Under the pieces are notes generated by a model that saw nothing but the letters and a program-made list of their open reading frames with translations, searched no databases and was not told where the DNA came from. A program made the position numbers and the translations under genes. From Isoetes taiwanensis (Eukaryota > Streptophyta > Lycopodiopsida > Isoetales > Isoetaceae): a stretch of DNA of 64,000 bases. Location: the NCBI GenBank assembly GCA_021234155.1, contig JAJEKV010000005.1, positions 21,314,089 through 21,378,088 of the forward strand, written 5' to 3'. Positions 31,834-43,059 of this stretch are shown one piece after another (within the stretch, counting starts at the first letter, position 1; every line of letters starts with the position of its first letter).

Positions 31834-33444
31834 TGTGACGTTCCAAGGGAATATACGCTATAAATACGTATATTCCTGGACCCGTCACTATACAAATCTA
31901 CCCTTGTAGTCTTGTATACCTTAGGAAGTGGCAAGGGGTGCACATCTAAGTTAAATGCTTAACCTTAGGATAAAGCCCATTTCCACATGGCCTTATCCTA
32001 TTGGGCAACGGCCACACGGCCCCACCCCATTGGTGCCACATGGCATCCCATGTGGCCCCTAACTTATATTAGCCTAAACCCTAACCCTAGACCTCTTTCC
32101 TGACCCTAGCACCTTGAAACTCATCTACGCACTCGAAACTCCGTTTCGAGCACCGTTTGCTGTGGCATAGGCTAGTGCAGCAGCCCCCGGAGTGTGGATT
32201 CAATCTTGAAGCAAGTACAGCTTCGACCACTTCGAAGACCATGGAGACGCCAGGATTGGGAGGGAGTGCTTCTGGAGCAGGTACATAGAGTAGTGCTCTT
32301 GGTAGTTCATCTGGGAATTAGCACTCCAGATGGGTTAGTAGTTCGTATCTAGAGTAGAGCCATCCTAGAACCCTTGTTGAACATCTTGAACCCTAATCAA
32401 GGAACCCTAACTGTAAGTTAGATATGTACGATTAGGTTAAGATGTTCTTATGATGAATATCATGATATGATGTTATGTGATGTTGGTTGATCATGTTGCT
32501 CTTCATGTATTGGGAAGGGGGGTTGAGACCTAGTAGCCATTACGTAGTATGCTCCTAGTTAGATCCTTAGTTCCTATTATATGCGGCCTGTGCATAAGAG
32601 CCCACCGGGCTAGAGAGGCTATGATATGACTCAGCACTATACACAACGGGGCTAGAGGCAATACGGATGGGGGATCCCTGCTGAGCGTGGCTACTGGGGA
32701 TCCCATAGTGGGCTAGGCCTATGGTCGGTCACTTTGTGTGGGACGGGCATGGGTCCGACACCTCCTGGGGCAATGGTGTCGCCCTGCCTCTCAGGAGTTG
32801 CAAGTGCCGGCTTGGCTACGAATCATGTGACGCCACGATTCTCTAACTGCCCGTGGAACCTCTAGACCCCGGGAAGGGGAGATGCAATCCTTCCTGCCTC
32901 AACAGACCGGGGAGATGCAACCTGGAGTAGTCTCGATGCGTGATGCCATGAGATTGCGTATCCGGAAGGCTAGAGTCATGCCAGAGCCCGATCTAGCTCA
33001 TTCTGCAAAGTATGCACAGGAGGGGCAGATGGAGTTGTCAACCCTAGCCATTGTCTATAGCCAGCCCCGCCGTTGTTATGACTCGGTCTGCTCTATCTTG
33101 AGGCCTAGCCAGTCAGTCGACCTCCTTATGAGTCGGAGCCACGGGTAGGAGCTCTCATGTTTCATGGTATATGTTTATCTCTGATATATCTCTGGATGTG
33201 TGGATGAGCTACCCTTCGAGGTAGTATGATGTATTGTTATTGCTAGTTCTGACGATGTTTATGCTTCCGTTGTGATAGGAGCCCATAGGGAAAGGGCGCG
33301 CAAGACACCTTCGTGTCCCCTACCGGCACTACGGTGATCCCAGAGTGCAGGATAGACGGAGGGCCCGTGCGGTCGAAGGACCGGATGGGGCATTTCCTAC
33401 GGAGTGTACGGCTGGGAGCCGTATATTTAGTAGGGATCGTCACA
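31834..33444 (+). mobile_element. LTR-A: 5' LTR of the first H3-bearing retrotransposon
   Basis: It begins TGTGACGTTCC and ends GATCGTCACA, giving a 7-bp terminal inverted repeat TGTGACG/CGTCACA, and is followed two bases later by a primer binding site. Its 1.6-kb sequence matches the minus-strand LTR at 52927-54545 over its whole length (e.g. CCACATGGCCTTATCCTATT) and is more distantly related to 59806-61478. It inserted at the edge of the 19-bp minisatellite. The 3' LTR is not in the window. Confidence 0.9.
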
Positions 33445-33445
33445 A

Positions 33446-33457
33446 TGGTATCAGAGC
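33446..33457 (+). other. Primer binding site, tRNA-iMet type
   Basis: TGGTATCAGAGC, the common plant LTR-retrotransposon site complementary to the 3' end of initiator methionine tRNA, one base after the LTR. Confidence 0.95.
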
Positions 33458-34009
33458 AATGTTCTTGGTTGACCAGGAACTAGCACTGACCATATCCTTG
33501 AAATTAGTCTAACAGGCCTAATAGGGTGCGAAATGAAAATTTCCACCATGGAACCTCGAAAATAGGGGAAAAAATTTCTCCTAGGTAGTGGGTTCGTAAG
33601 AATAGGCTAAGTTGTTAGATGAGGAAAAAAAAATGAGTTAAATTAATATTCTAGTAAAATTGGAGCAGAAATTATGCATCAACATCGGATTTCACCCAAA
33701 ATGGGTCGAAGAATCATGCCAATCCGAGACCTGGGTGAAAAACGGTGCAAATTCATAATTAACACTTCAAACCATTAGGAAAAATTCGAAAACTTAGTAT
33801 AATACATTATTAAGTATATATTAATAATTAGGTATAATAGAGTAATTAATAAGGGGGGCTAATTATTAGACCTATTAATGGTAGAGGAATATTCCCTAGA
33901 GCATCTTCTTTTTTAAATACCTTCTTGCCACCTCATTTCCCCCCAACCTTGCCTGTACCCTTCTCTCTCTTGATCAGCCTTACGTCATCAGTTTTCCTAA
34001 CCGTAAGAC

Positions 34010-35195
34010 ATGGCAAGGACGAAATGCACAACCAGGAAGTACAGCCCAAAGCGCACTTCTTCATGGCTTACGCCACTGAGGACACGCGAAAAGCGCATCT
34101 CCCCGAAAGCACCTCCTACCGGCAAGATGAGGAGTCGCCTACTGACCGGACACGACCTTCCACGCCTGGCCAAGAGGAGGCCGGTATGCCTCCTCACCTG
34201 CGGAGACGCAGCCAGTAATCGACGAGACTATTCATACCAAGCATCCCCATCCTGCGCAAGAGGGAGACTGTGTGAGGAGCACCGAAGAGCAGCTACAGGA
34301 TCGCCAGCAAAGCAGCTGAAGATCAGCAAAGCAGCAGCTAGCATCACTCCAAAGAAGCAGCGAATGCCCCCAACAAGATTTCTGGCCTTCTTCAAGCAAG
34401 AAGAAGGGAAGGAGAAGGTGACTCCGAGTGGCCGGAGGAGACGGGCGCCCGTAAGAAAAGGAGAGGGAGCGTATGAGAAGTAAATGAGGAAGAGGGCGAG
34501 GTGGGATAAGCCGGGGACCGTGGATAATCAAGAACTCTCACCACGCCAGGAGGAAGAGGAACGGCAGCAGAGGAAGGAGCTGGGAAGAAGATGAGGAGAT
34601 CAAGAGGAGAAAGCCGCGGCAAGACGCTGGGAACCTTTCGGACTTAACGACGCCTAATACCCTACCCTGGCCCAAGCCACCCAAGGTAGTAAAGAAGTAG
34701 GGGCAGGGCGAAGCCTGGAATTCACCCTAAGCAGATCGCAATTCAAGCATCGCATGAAGGTGTATCAAGAGTACCTCCGCCGGCCGACGAGGTACAATGA
34801 TTGGTATGGCAGCGTAACGCATGCAAGTACGCGAAAAAAGGGGGGCGTCAAGAACCAGCCCGCCACCGCCACCGTGCCGAGCCATCGGGTTAAGGTCCAC
34901 CATGGACTCCAACCCTGACGCCAGAGTTTTTCGGGAGATTAGGCACTTTTAGCAGTGCACTAATGTCCTGATCTGGAAGGCGCCGTTCGAGCGGCTCCTC
35001 TAGGAGATCATGCAGGAGTTCCCGACGGATTATAGGGTCACACCCCTAACCACCCGGGTCCTGCAAGAGGCAGCAGAGGTAGAGCTGATTCAGCTCTTTG
35101 AAGAAGGGAATCTCTGCGCTATCCACGCCAAGCGGGTAACCGTTATGCCTAAGGACCTGCATTTGGCGCGGAGAATCCGCAAAGAGAGACCCTAA
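34010..35195 (+). pseudogene. LTR-borne histone H3-like ORF, copy A (decayed)
   Basis: It starts MARTKCTTRKYSPKR, aligning with the H3 tail and keeping R2, K4, R8 and K9. The linker is basic and glutamine-rich and frameshifted several times; one piece (MKVYQEYLRR, ~34755) aligns with [10 protein letters not shown] of copy B. The H3 fold lies at 34932-35192: [66 protein letters not shown] and KERP. TAG stops at 34950 and 35001 fall where copy B has CAG and CGT codons; the first fits a C-to-T change. Spacing from the PBS (about 550 bp) parallels copy B. The element is truncated after about 35270 with no pol genes. Normal H3 is 136 residues; this is about 390. Confidence 0.85.
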
Positions 35196-35269
35196 AGACC
35201 TCAAGTTTTGTAATTAGTAAATATTAAAGTTTTTTCCAGTGTAATTGACTTCTTTTTTCTTATATATAT

Positions 35270-37600
35270 ATCTGTCATTTAAGAGCACATACCTCCTTTC
35301 TCTCCTGTGTCTCCTTTTCCCTCTGTAACTTTAGACTAAAACAACATGGATGAAAAATATGAACTTTTGATGCAATCCTATTGTTTCCTCATGCATCCTA
35401 TGCAATTAAATACAACATGAAGAACCATGTTTTCTAATCGCTAAAATACTGAAAGTTCTAGGATCTTTAGAAACGGTTTAGATAGAAAAGGGATGGCCGA
35501 CCTTATTAGAAAAGAAGACTCAGTCTGCATTGTTGTATGTTGTGTAGTTATACATCCATGAATTGCAAGGAAGGAAGATTGAGCTCTTATTAGGCATCTC
35601 AATAGTAAAAGACACGAGATAGAACGGGATAAGAAGGCCATTTCGGACCAGCACTGCACCAGGGATGCCAAAATCCTTGCTAACTAAAAACTAACATTGT
35701 ATTGAACTCCTACACCAGGAAAAGCCGTGACTAAAAACCAATCTTTGAGTGTAACACGGTCAGACTTTTTCCCGTCTCCAGTCGCTGTAACACATCAATA
35801 GACTTAACAAATAATCAATGTATCCAACTAGCATCATAAAAACGAGACACTGACCTGGTTCAAAGCTTTCACTAATAAGTTGGAGGGTGGGCTTGAGTTC
35901 AATATTATCAAAGGTATCATGCTCTACATTTACTGCAGCATCATTTTGGCCATCCAGAAACGGAAGCTTCTTATAGACAACAAGCCTGCCACTGAGGGTA
36001 ATAGTCTGATTTGATAAGAAACTCATCATGGCAAACTGTTTTTGCGAATGAAGGAGCCATCTGTATATGAAATGGTGCAGGGACAGTTCTACGCTTACAA
36101 CTTACGGCATTCATTCAACTCCACATTCATGCATGCACCCAGCCTCCATGCAGTTGCATGGCGCAGGTCCTTTGTTCCCCAGGCGCCAAATTCGTTTCTT
36201 TGAAATCAGAAAAGAAAAGTTCCAAAATGTTTTGGGTTGCCCTTAGGGGGTCAAACCCTCGTTTATGTGGGTTTGTGGGCATATTCAGGTATATGCCAGC
36301 ATATGCTCTGGTGACTGCTGCCTGTAAACTCTCGGTCATCCAGCCCCATTCCTTTGCAGGCATGGGCTATGGCGCAGCTCGACCCTTTCTTTTGGCGGTG
36401 GCGTTTCTCCAAGTCGGACCTGATACTGTGAAGATCGAGCGGAGAAGAGGGGTAGATCACCACCATTATCAGGCTGCTTCTTATTCTTCCCCCTTTAGAC
36501 CGTCGATTAAAGTTGTGATTTTCCCATGGCATTGCTCTTCTGTCTCTCGCACCAACCAGCCGCCATGGCCAAGCTTCTGCAGTCGGCAAAGCTTCTGCAA
36601 AAAATGTTGCTCCTTTCTGCCGCTCCAACAGCATGCAAGCTGCATTGGATTTTGCTTGTGGCCCGGGAATTGCAGATTGCAGTCCTATTCAACCAGGGCA
36701 ATGAATATGAAAGCACAACATCGTCACTGTTTTCCAAGTATACACCCTGTGAATTCAAGTTCTAGCAGCTGGCGGAGGAGTAGTCGGAGGAGATGTGGAG
36801 CTGTTAGCATCCGAAAATCCCATTCTCTCCTATGTTTCTATGCTCTGCTCCAGTCTAGATCCCTGCTTCGGTAACATCCGACCTTTATCAGGCAGTTGCA
36901 ATCTAACAGGAGTCCACATTTTACAGGGATTTTCCTTCTGATCCTTTAGTCTCGGTATATTTATCTGAGGTTTATTATTAATGATCGAGAAAACGTGCAC
37001 AGAAATTGTTGCATTGTTGCTCAAACATTGTTGTTTGGGCTGGTCTTCCATTTTGCAATGAATCTGAGACCTCTGCGGGCTGTTATATGCTTTTCTAATG
37101 TCTTCTAGATCTTCGTGTGCATTGTGCACTATGCCCGTTAATAAGTTTAACATATCCAACAACCAAAGGTATATGTTTATTTCAATGTGATGCTGATTTC
37201 TGATTTGTTGCAAATGTTCTTCCCTTCCTAATACTTTCCATAGGTATATGCAGCAATTGATGGCTGCAAAATGTGGTTATATTGCCTTCCCTGTACCTTC
37301 ACAAATTGTTTGCTTTCAACAGTCCTTTGCGCAAAGCTGGTTGTGATTACTGGATCTTCCACAAATGGGGTGTTAATCTGGTACAAGTGATCTTGTTTCC
37401 CTCCTTATACTGTGGCATTTTCGTGTAAAGCCAAAACAATTTTGGCTGAAATATGCTTCATGCTTCTCTGGGTTCTTGCGAATCAGTTCCATGTAAATTG
37501 CTTCATAGGTAATATCTTCCTTTCTGAATTGCTTGGGATTCAAGTGCTTCTTACCCTTCCTTTTGCAGCTGAAGACCCAACTACTTGCCATGCCCTTATC
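35270..37600. other. Intergenic stretch with a weak exon-like piece
   Basis: A minus-strand frame at 36029-35760 (SGRLVVYKKLPFLDGQNDAA ... TFDNIELKPTLQLISESFEP, then a GT donor) looks like one exon of an unidentified host gene. A 238-codon plus-strand frame at 36158-36874 has composition unlike a conserved protein and I do not call it a gene. Nothing else recognised. Confidence 0.35.
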
Positions 37601-37609
37601 CTATTTACC

Positions 37610-39160
37610 ATAATTCAAAACAATCCATAACCAGGCAACTTTTCCCATGTTGTGCATAAGCTGCAATCATTGCACCCTATGACACCACATCCCGATTTTG
37701 TAACTTCTCAAATATCTTGTGTGATTCCTCCAAAGTCTGACATTTGGAATACATGTCAACGAGGGCATTCTGTATGACATTATCATGTTCAAGCCCAAGA
37801 GTTAAAAGCTGTTCATGAATAAGTCTTCCTGCTCTAGAAATCCTAGGCTGCCACATGCTTTTAAGATGCTTGGAAATGTGACAGTATCTGGATGTATTCC
37901 TTCTTCTTGCATCTTTTGCAAATAGCCTAAGCTCAGAAAACATTCATCGTGCAATGCATACCCTGCAATAATTACATTCCAGGAAACTACATCTTTATTT
38001 GGTAATCTTTCAAAAAGAACGCATGCCTCATCCAAACTGCCACATTTGGCATACATATCAATAAGGGTATTTGCAATCGCAACATCCGATTGGAACATGT
38101 GATCGTAAATCTACTCATGAATTACCCTGCCTTGTTGTCTGGAACCTATACCCCGCACGTCTTCAACATGCTCAGAAATATGGACCTGCTTCCTTCTACA
38201 CCATTATTTTGCATCTTGTCAAAGCAGTCCAGGACAACAGGACCTTCAGCATGGTCCGCATATCCTGCAATCAATGCACCCCACGAAACCACATTACAAT
38301 GTGGTGATCCCTCAAAGGCCTTTCTTGACTCCGTCATGCTACCACATTGCCATTCTCTATTGCTCCTATGCTACTACGAGCCTTTATGATGCTTGAGAAT
38401 GAGTCTTTGTCCGGTTTAATGCCTTCAAAACAATCTAAAGCAAGAAAACCCTTCCTATGTTGTGCAAATCCTGCGACCATTGCACCCCATGACACTGCAT
38501 CCAGGTTTGGCAATCCAGTAAAGATTTCCTGAGACTCCATCAAGCTGCCACATTTTGCATACATATGCACAAGGGTACTCCCCACAACAACATCCGAGCT
38601 CAAACCATGCCTAATGATCTGCTGATGAATCTGCCTTCCCTCTTTAATTGCAATATCATTGGTGCAGGCTTTAAGGACAGCAATATAGACATGTTTATCA
38701 CATTTTAGTCCTGATTGCTGCATTTTGTTTTACAACCTCATGGCTTCTTCTGTTCCTCCCACGTTAGCATGAGCTGAAATTATTGCACTCCATGTATAAA
38801 CACTTGGTTGCCTACTTACGAAATGTTTGATCTGCTTCAAGCAACGATCCACAAGATGCATATATGCAGATAAGATAGTTGCCCAAAACTTCAACTGAAT
38901 CAAGCCCTGTCTGAGATATGAGAGACTGAACTTGCCTGCCACCCTGCAGGTCTTTGAATTTAGCACAATGCTGCAGGAGCAAATATGCATTGTCCCTAGA
39001 TATAGGAACACGACGACAGTGCATAATCTCAAGGGCCTCGTCTAAACGCCCTTCTTTACATATATAGCTTAGGTAGTCCAAACAGGGCAAGGCAGTCTCA
39101 ATCAGTGGCTTGAATCTTCTATTATTTCCACATAAGAGATGCTGCGTATATCATCAACGG
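37610..39160 (-). pseudogene. PLS-class pentatricopeptide repeat (PPR) gene, broken
   Basis: Reading leftward: KEGRLDEALEIMHC, LLLQHCAKFKDLQGGRQVQS, VYTWSAIISAHANVGGTEEA, YIAVLKACTNDIAIKEGRQI, VVVGSTLVHMYAKCGSLMES, DAVSWGAMVAGFAQH, NVVSWGALIAGYADHAEG, TLIDMYAKCGSLDEA, DVVSWNVIIAGYALHDECF, and NALVDMYSKCQTLEESHKIF followed by NRDVVS. These are consecutive P, L and S motifs of a plant organellar RNA-binding PPR protein. At least five frameshifts or stops separate the blocks, and no E/DYW editing domain remains before 37610. It is a processed or decayed copy with no introns seen. Confidence 0.85.
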
Positions 39161-39574
39161 ATTCTAAGATCTTCGAGGTAAGATGTTTTGAAATACCCTG
39201 AATAGCCTGGTCTTCTGGTTTTTAAGGCGCCAAATTTTCTTCTGGCAGTTCATTTGAGTCTTACGAACTCCTTTATGTTAGTTGGGAATAATTTTTCTAC
39301 ATGCATTTGTAGTTTGGTGGTAAGTATGTTGCTCTAACTTGGTTGCCATTTTTATGCAGGCGACTTTGCTTTATTGTTTCATCAGAGCTATATTTTTTGA
39401 ACAGCTCAGTAATCTCATAAAGAAGCCTCTTGAGTTTCGATTTGAACATAAGCAGGCTGCATGATTATCAGCCATCTTTTATGCCTGCATTCATTTTCAC
39501 TAATGTCTACAGCTGCTTTAAAAGATCAGCAATTTAGCTTTTTAGTTTCCACAAATTTATGCTCATGATTTACA

Positions 39575-40174
39575 CAAGGACGTTATTCTTGAGATTCTTG
39601 CCTTACCATTACATGCAGAACATAAGTCCCAGCGTGAAGTTGGTCTATAAGATCTCAGACACTTGTTATGGGATGGAGGGGATATGACCTTTGTGGTTCC
39701 AGGTAGAGCATTCACATGAAAGAAGCTTTTTCAAGGATGGTTGCACCAGAGCAGGTAATGCATAATGGCAAATGCGACAGTGGTCCAATAGTTAAGGTAT
39801 TCTGTCAATAATTGAATGCAGCAAAAAATTGTTGCTTGTGCCTACTCCAGAGAGCCTTATTTATAGAAACACCAATTACGATACCAGCAGAACGGTTGGA
39901 AGTTTATTCTGTAGCTCTTGCCCATGTAGCAGAAAGCTTCAATGCTAAAAATCCCTAGTTGATTCAAGAGGCAGGAGCTTTGTTCTTACAAGCATTTGCA
40001 TCAGTAAATGATCAGAACACCATTCCTACTCTAGAGGAGCAACGTGATGTTGCATTGGGGAGGGCAATGTGCGCACTCTTATTGGGAGTTGACAACTGCA
40101 AGGTGCTATTGGGTCTGGATGATGAAAATTCTCCTTTGAGATATCCACCGGCTGTGGCGATTTGTTTGCAATGA
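39575..40174 (+). pseudogene. ARC6/CDP1-like chloroplast-division protein fragment
   Basis: Plus-strand pieces read ILALPLHAEHKSQREVGL, DLRHLLWDGGDMTFV, then LLLVPTPESL and, after a shift, IETPITIPAERLEVYSVALA, LIQEAGALFLQAFASVNDQN, VALGRAMCALLLGVDNCKVL and LGLDDENSPLRYPP. This follows ARC6-family proteins ('LPL..EHKS.REEGL...R..LWG', 'IPAE.FEVY.VALA.VA', 'ALERGLC.LL.GE.DECR.WLGLD.EDSPYRNP'). Frameshifts and stops (e.g. after KNP) show it is a relic, lacking the J-like N-terminus and C-terminal domain. ARC6 and PARC6/CDP1 organise FtsZ at the chloroplast inner membrane; which paralogue this came from I cannot tell. Confidence 0.72.
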
Positions 40175-40289
40175 TTGTTGACCTCCCTCATATTTCCTTC
40201 CGGCCGCTTGTTGCGATGTTGGAGCAGATTAATCTCTTTATGGCACTTGCTATTTGTGATCTCTATCATTATCATTTCTGCTCACTCCT

Positions 40290-42630
40290 CTGACCTACGA
40301 ATACCCTTGTTTATTTTAAATCCGAAGCTCTGAACAGAAGGAACAAGGCATCCAGACTCGCAATTGCAGGCACTTGAAATAGCTCTTTAACAATTTGATT
40401 ATGAAATTCATGGGTATGAAATTTCTGGAATCTGTGAAATTTGTCAAAGTCTTGAATTTTCTTATTGATGTCTGCATGCATCGGCCAATTGCTTTGATGT
40501 GGCGAGACACGAAGATTCTTGTGTCCAGCAAATTTGTTAACACTTTTCGTCTTTTGCTAGAATCAAAATTATTGATCAAGTAAATGGCAAAATTGGTGCG
40601 CCTCGCGCTTTGTCTTTTATTTTGACAAATATATTTTAATTGTTCAGGTGGAAATGGAAACCTCAGAGAGCCCAAGCGGGCATGCAATTTTGTGTTTTTC
40701 ATCCCCTTAGATCATGTTTAGACCATCTGATTAGAGAAAGTTTATTCCAAAAGTAATCCATGTAAGTTCAATGCTAAAAATGTTAGCCAAAGAAAGCTGG
40801 AGTATCATAATTGTGTTTGTTAGTTAATTGACTGTAAAAGCTTATAGAGTAAAATGGCGCTCCCTTACATGCTGTTACATATATTTTATTTGTAGCCATG
40901 GTAACTCAAGCATATCCTCTCCAATAAATATCTTCTCATGGTGGAACTTGCCATAAGGTGTTGTAAATATCTCTTTTAAATGCCGTAGCTTTCGTAGACA
41001 ATTCAAGCACATGCATTATCAATGTCGTCTATATATGCTAATGCTGGTGGGTTATACTCGAGTTTGCAACTCAAAGATAGCAAGATCATGAAAGCAAGCC
41101 ATCAAATCGTATATTAAAGAGACCAATTGTCGTCAATTTTGATATTTTATGCAATCGGGCTTGCATAAAATATCAAACAATTGCACATTTGTTCGTAGAT
41201 CTGTCGACAATGGCAAATTTAATCTTGCTTTGTTTATTCTTTATTTTGACAATAGTATGTCTATGTGTCAAGGTTCAAATGATATTTTAAGTAGAAAGCA
41301 TCAACTACGATTTGATGTTTGGGTAATGTTAAAAAGGGAGTTTCTATCTATTGAAATAAACACCCAAGGATGTAAGATGATACTATTTGGTAGACATTTT
41401 TTTTATACTGCATTGCTAAAGTTCATTGCCATTCTTTATGCAACTACCCTCTAGTGTATGCCTTCAAAAACATGATTGTTAAACAATCATGGCTATGTAC
41501 TTCCCAAGTATAACATTTACAAATTGTTAAATTATTTTGCACCTTCAGACTTGTTGAGGTTCTTTATTTCATCAAAGAAGACATTGAAATTGACTTATCA
41601 AAAGTAAAGCCACAACGCAATTGACATAGCTTAGCAAATGCATGTTCGTTCTGTTTTGGAAAAATTGGACCATCATTGTCTTCGAAAAGAACAACCCTTC
41701 GCTAGAAAATGTTCAATTGATTTAACATCTTCAGGGTTTTAAGGTTGTTAAGTTCCGAATTACCATAGCAAAATCTTAATTCTTAATGGTAGTTGAAGAA
41801 TATACGTAGCGGTTACTTTAATGAAACCCGATGTTGAGCAATCCACAAAAAACTTTTATGGAATATAAGAAACAAACACAGACTTGCTAGAGAGGGTTAA
41901 TTTGTTAGAGTTTGAGCAAATGTTAACCGCGACTACAATTTTGACTTTGACTTTGACTTCCTAGGTGCAGCTTTTAGTTGATTTTGCACAATTTTGACTT
42001 TGACATGTCAGCAAGCTACCAGTCGACTTGATATACTCCTCATAGTACAAATACTTGTAATATATGTACCAGTACCTGATATATAACATACAACCGCGCC
42101 CTGTGCACCCCTGCTAGTGGAGGATTGCATTATTAAAACAATTGATGCAATTTGTTGATGGTTCTCAACTTCCTTACCATCGACTGAATGGCAATAATAA
42201 TAGATTAGCTAACATCTTTAATAGTTTCATGGCCTATCAATAACAATCATGTTTACAATATCATGGCACATCTTCTAGTTGTTCCTTTGGTTCCTTTGGT
42301 GAAACCTACATATGTCAACATGGGTAAAAGCTTGCAAGTCCAATGCGTTTGGAGGATTGTAAAATGCAATTTTAGCATTGAGCAGGGGTAGAAAATGGCA
42401 GAATGCTATTTCTTAGATTGGGTTTACTTTCAATGATAGCTATGCATGGGTAGATCATGGCAAATACTTAGCAAACATTGACAAATGTTACTTGCATATA
42501 TGTTATGCAATCCTGGTTCGCAATGTTGAAAAATAGTTCTCGAAATATTAATAAGTGTTACGCATTAAATATTGGGCAATTACTTGTTGTAAAAAATATA
42601 ATGTCAAAGAAAATGTTCTACAAATATTAG
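40290..42630. other. Intergenic stretch without recognised genes
   Basis: AT-rich. It contains one perfect 17-bp hairpin (41138-41177, separate entry). A 101-codon frame at 41149 overlaps that hairpin and matches nothing I know. Confidence 0.45.
41138..41177 (+). repeat. Perfect 17-bp hairpin
   Basis: TTTGATATTTTATGCAA, a six-base loop TCGGGC, then the exact reverse complement. It is AT-rich and of unknown role. Confidence 0.7.
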
Positions 42631-42637
42631 CCAACAT

Positions 42638-43048
42638 ATGCAAAAAAATGATGGGAAAGTGTTAATATATAAATGTTGGGCATATGATGGATATATATTG
42701 CCAGATGGGTGGCACCTACATGTTCCACAGCCCACTTTGTGTCGTACATGGCGATGGCTTTGGGATAGGTTGCTCCACCCTAAAGTCTCTGTACTGTGGT
42801 GGCAGGTTATCCACAGGTGCCTGCAGGTTAATGCCTTTCGACATCGCTATGATCCTCGCATATCTGCAGTATGTCCGCTCTGCCTCTCGGACGTTGAGAC
42901 TCTTGAGCATTGTCTCTTTGATTGTCCTGAGGTTCAACCAGCGTGGTCCTGGCTACAAGGTTTGTTTAACAGTACATTGGACTGCCGATGCATCCTTTTG
43001 GCGTCCTATCCCAATACATGGCCTCCAGCTAAACAAAGGGCATTTTGA
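42638..43048 (+). pseudogene. LINE fragment: zf-RVT (reverse-transcriptase zinc-binding) domain
   Basis: The frame reads TWRWLWDRLLHPKVSVLWWQ then VIHRCLQVNAFRHR, then CPLCLSDVETLEHCLFDCPE followed by W. This is the C-terminal zf-RVT domain of plant L1-type LINE ORF2 ('W..lW....PPKVk.FlWrll.....t...L..R......CplC....Et..HlFf.Cp.a...W'). The reverse transcriptase itself and the poly(A) end are not seen, so it is an isolated fragment. Confidence 0.82.
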
Positions 43049-43059
43049 TTTTTGAATCG

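Noticed and set aside
36158-36874. 238-codon plus-strand frame
   Set aside because: Longest simple frame in its area, but with no domain, low-complexity Ser/Arg/Cys stretches and no family. Likely chance.
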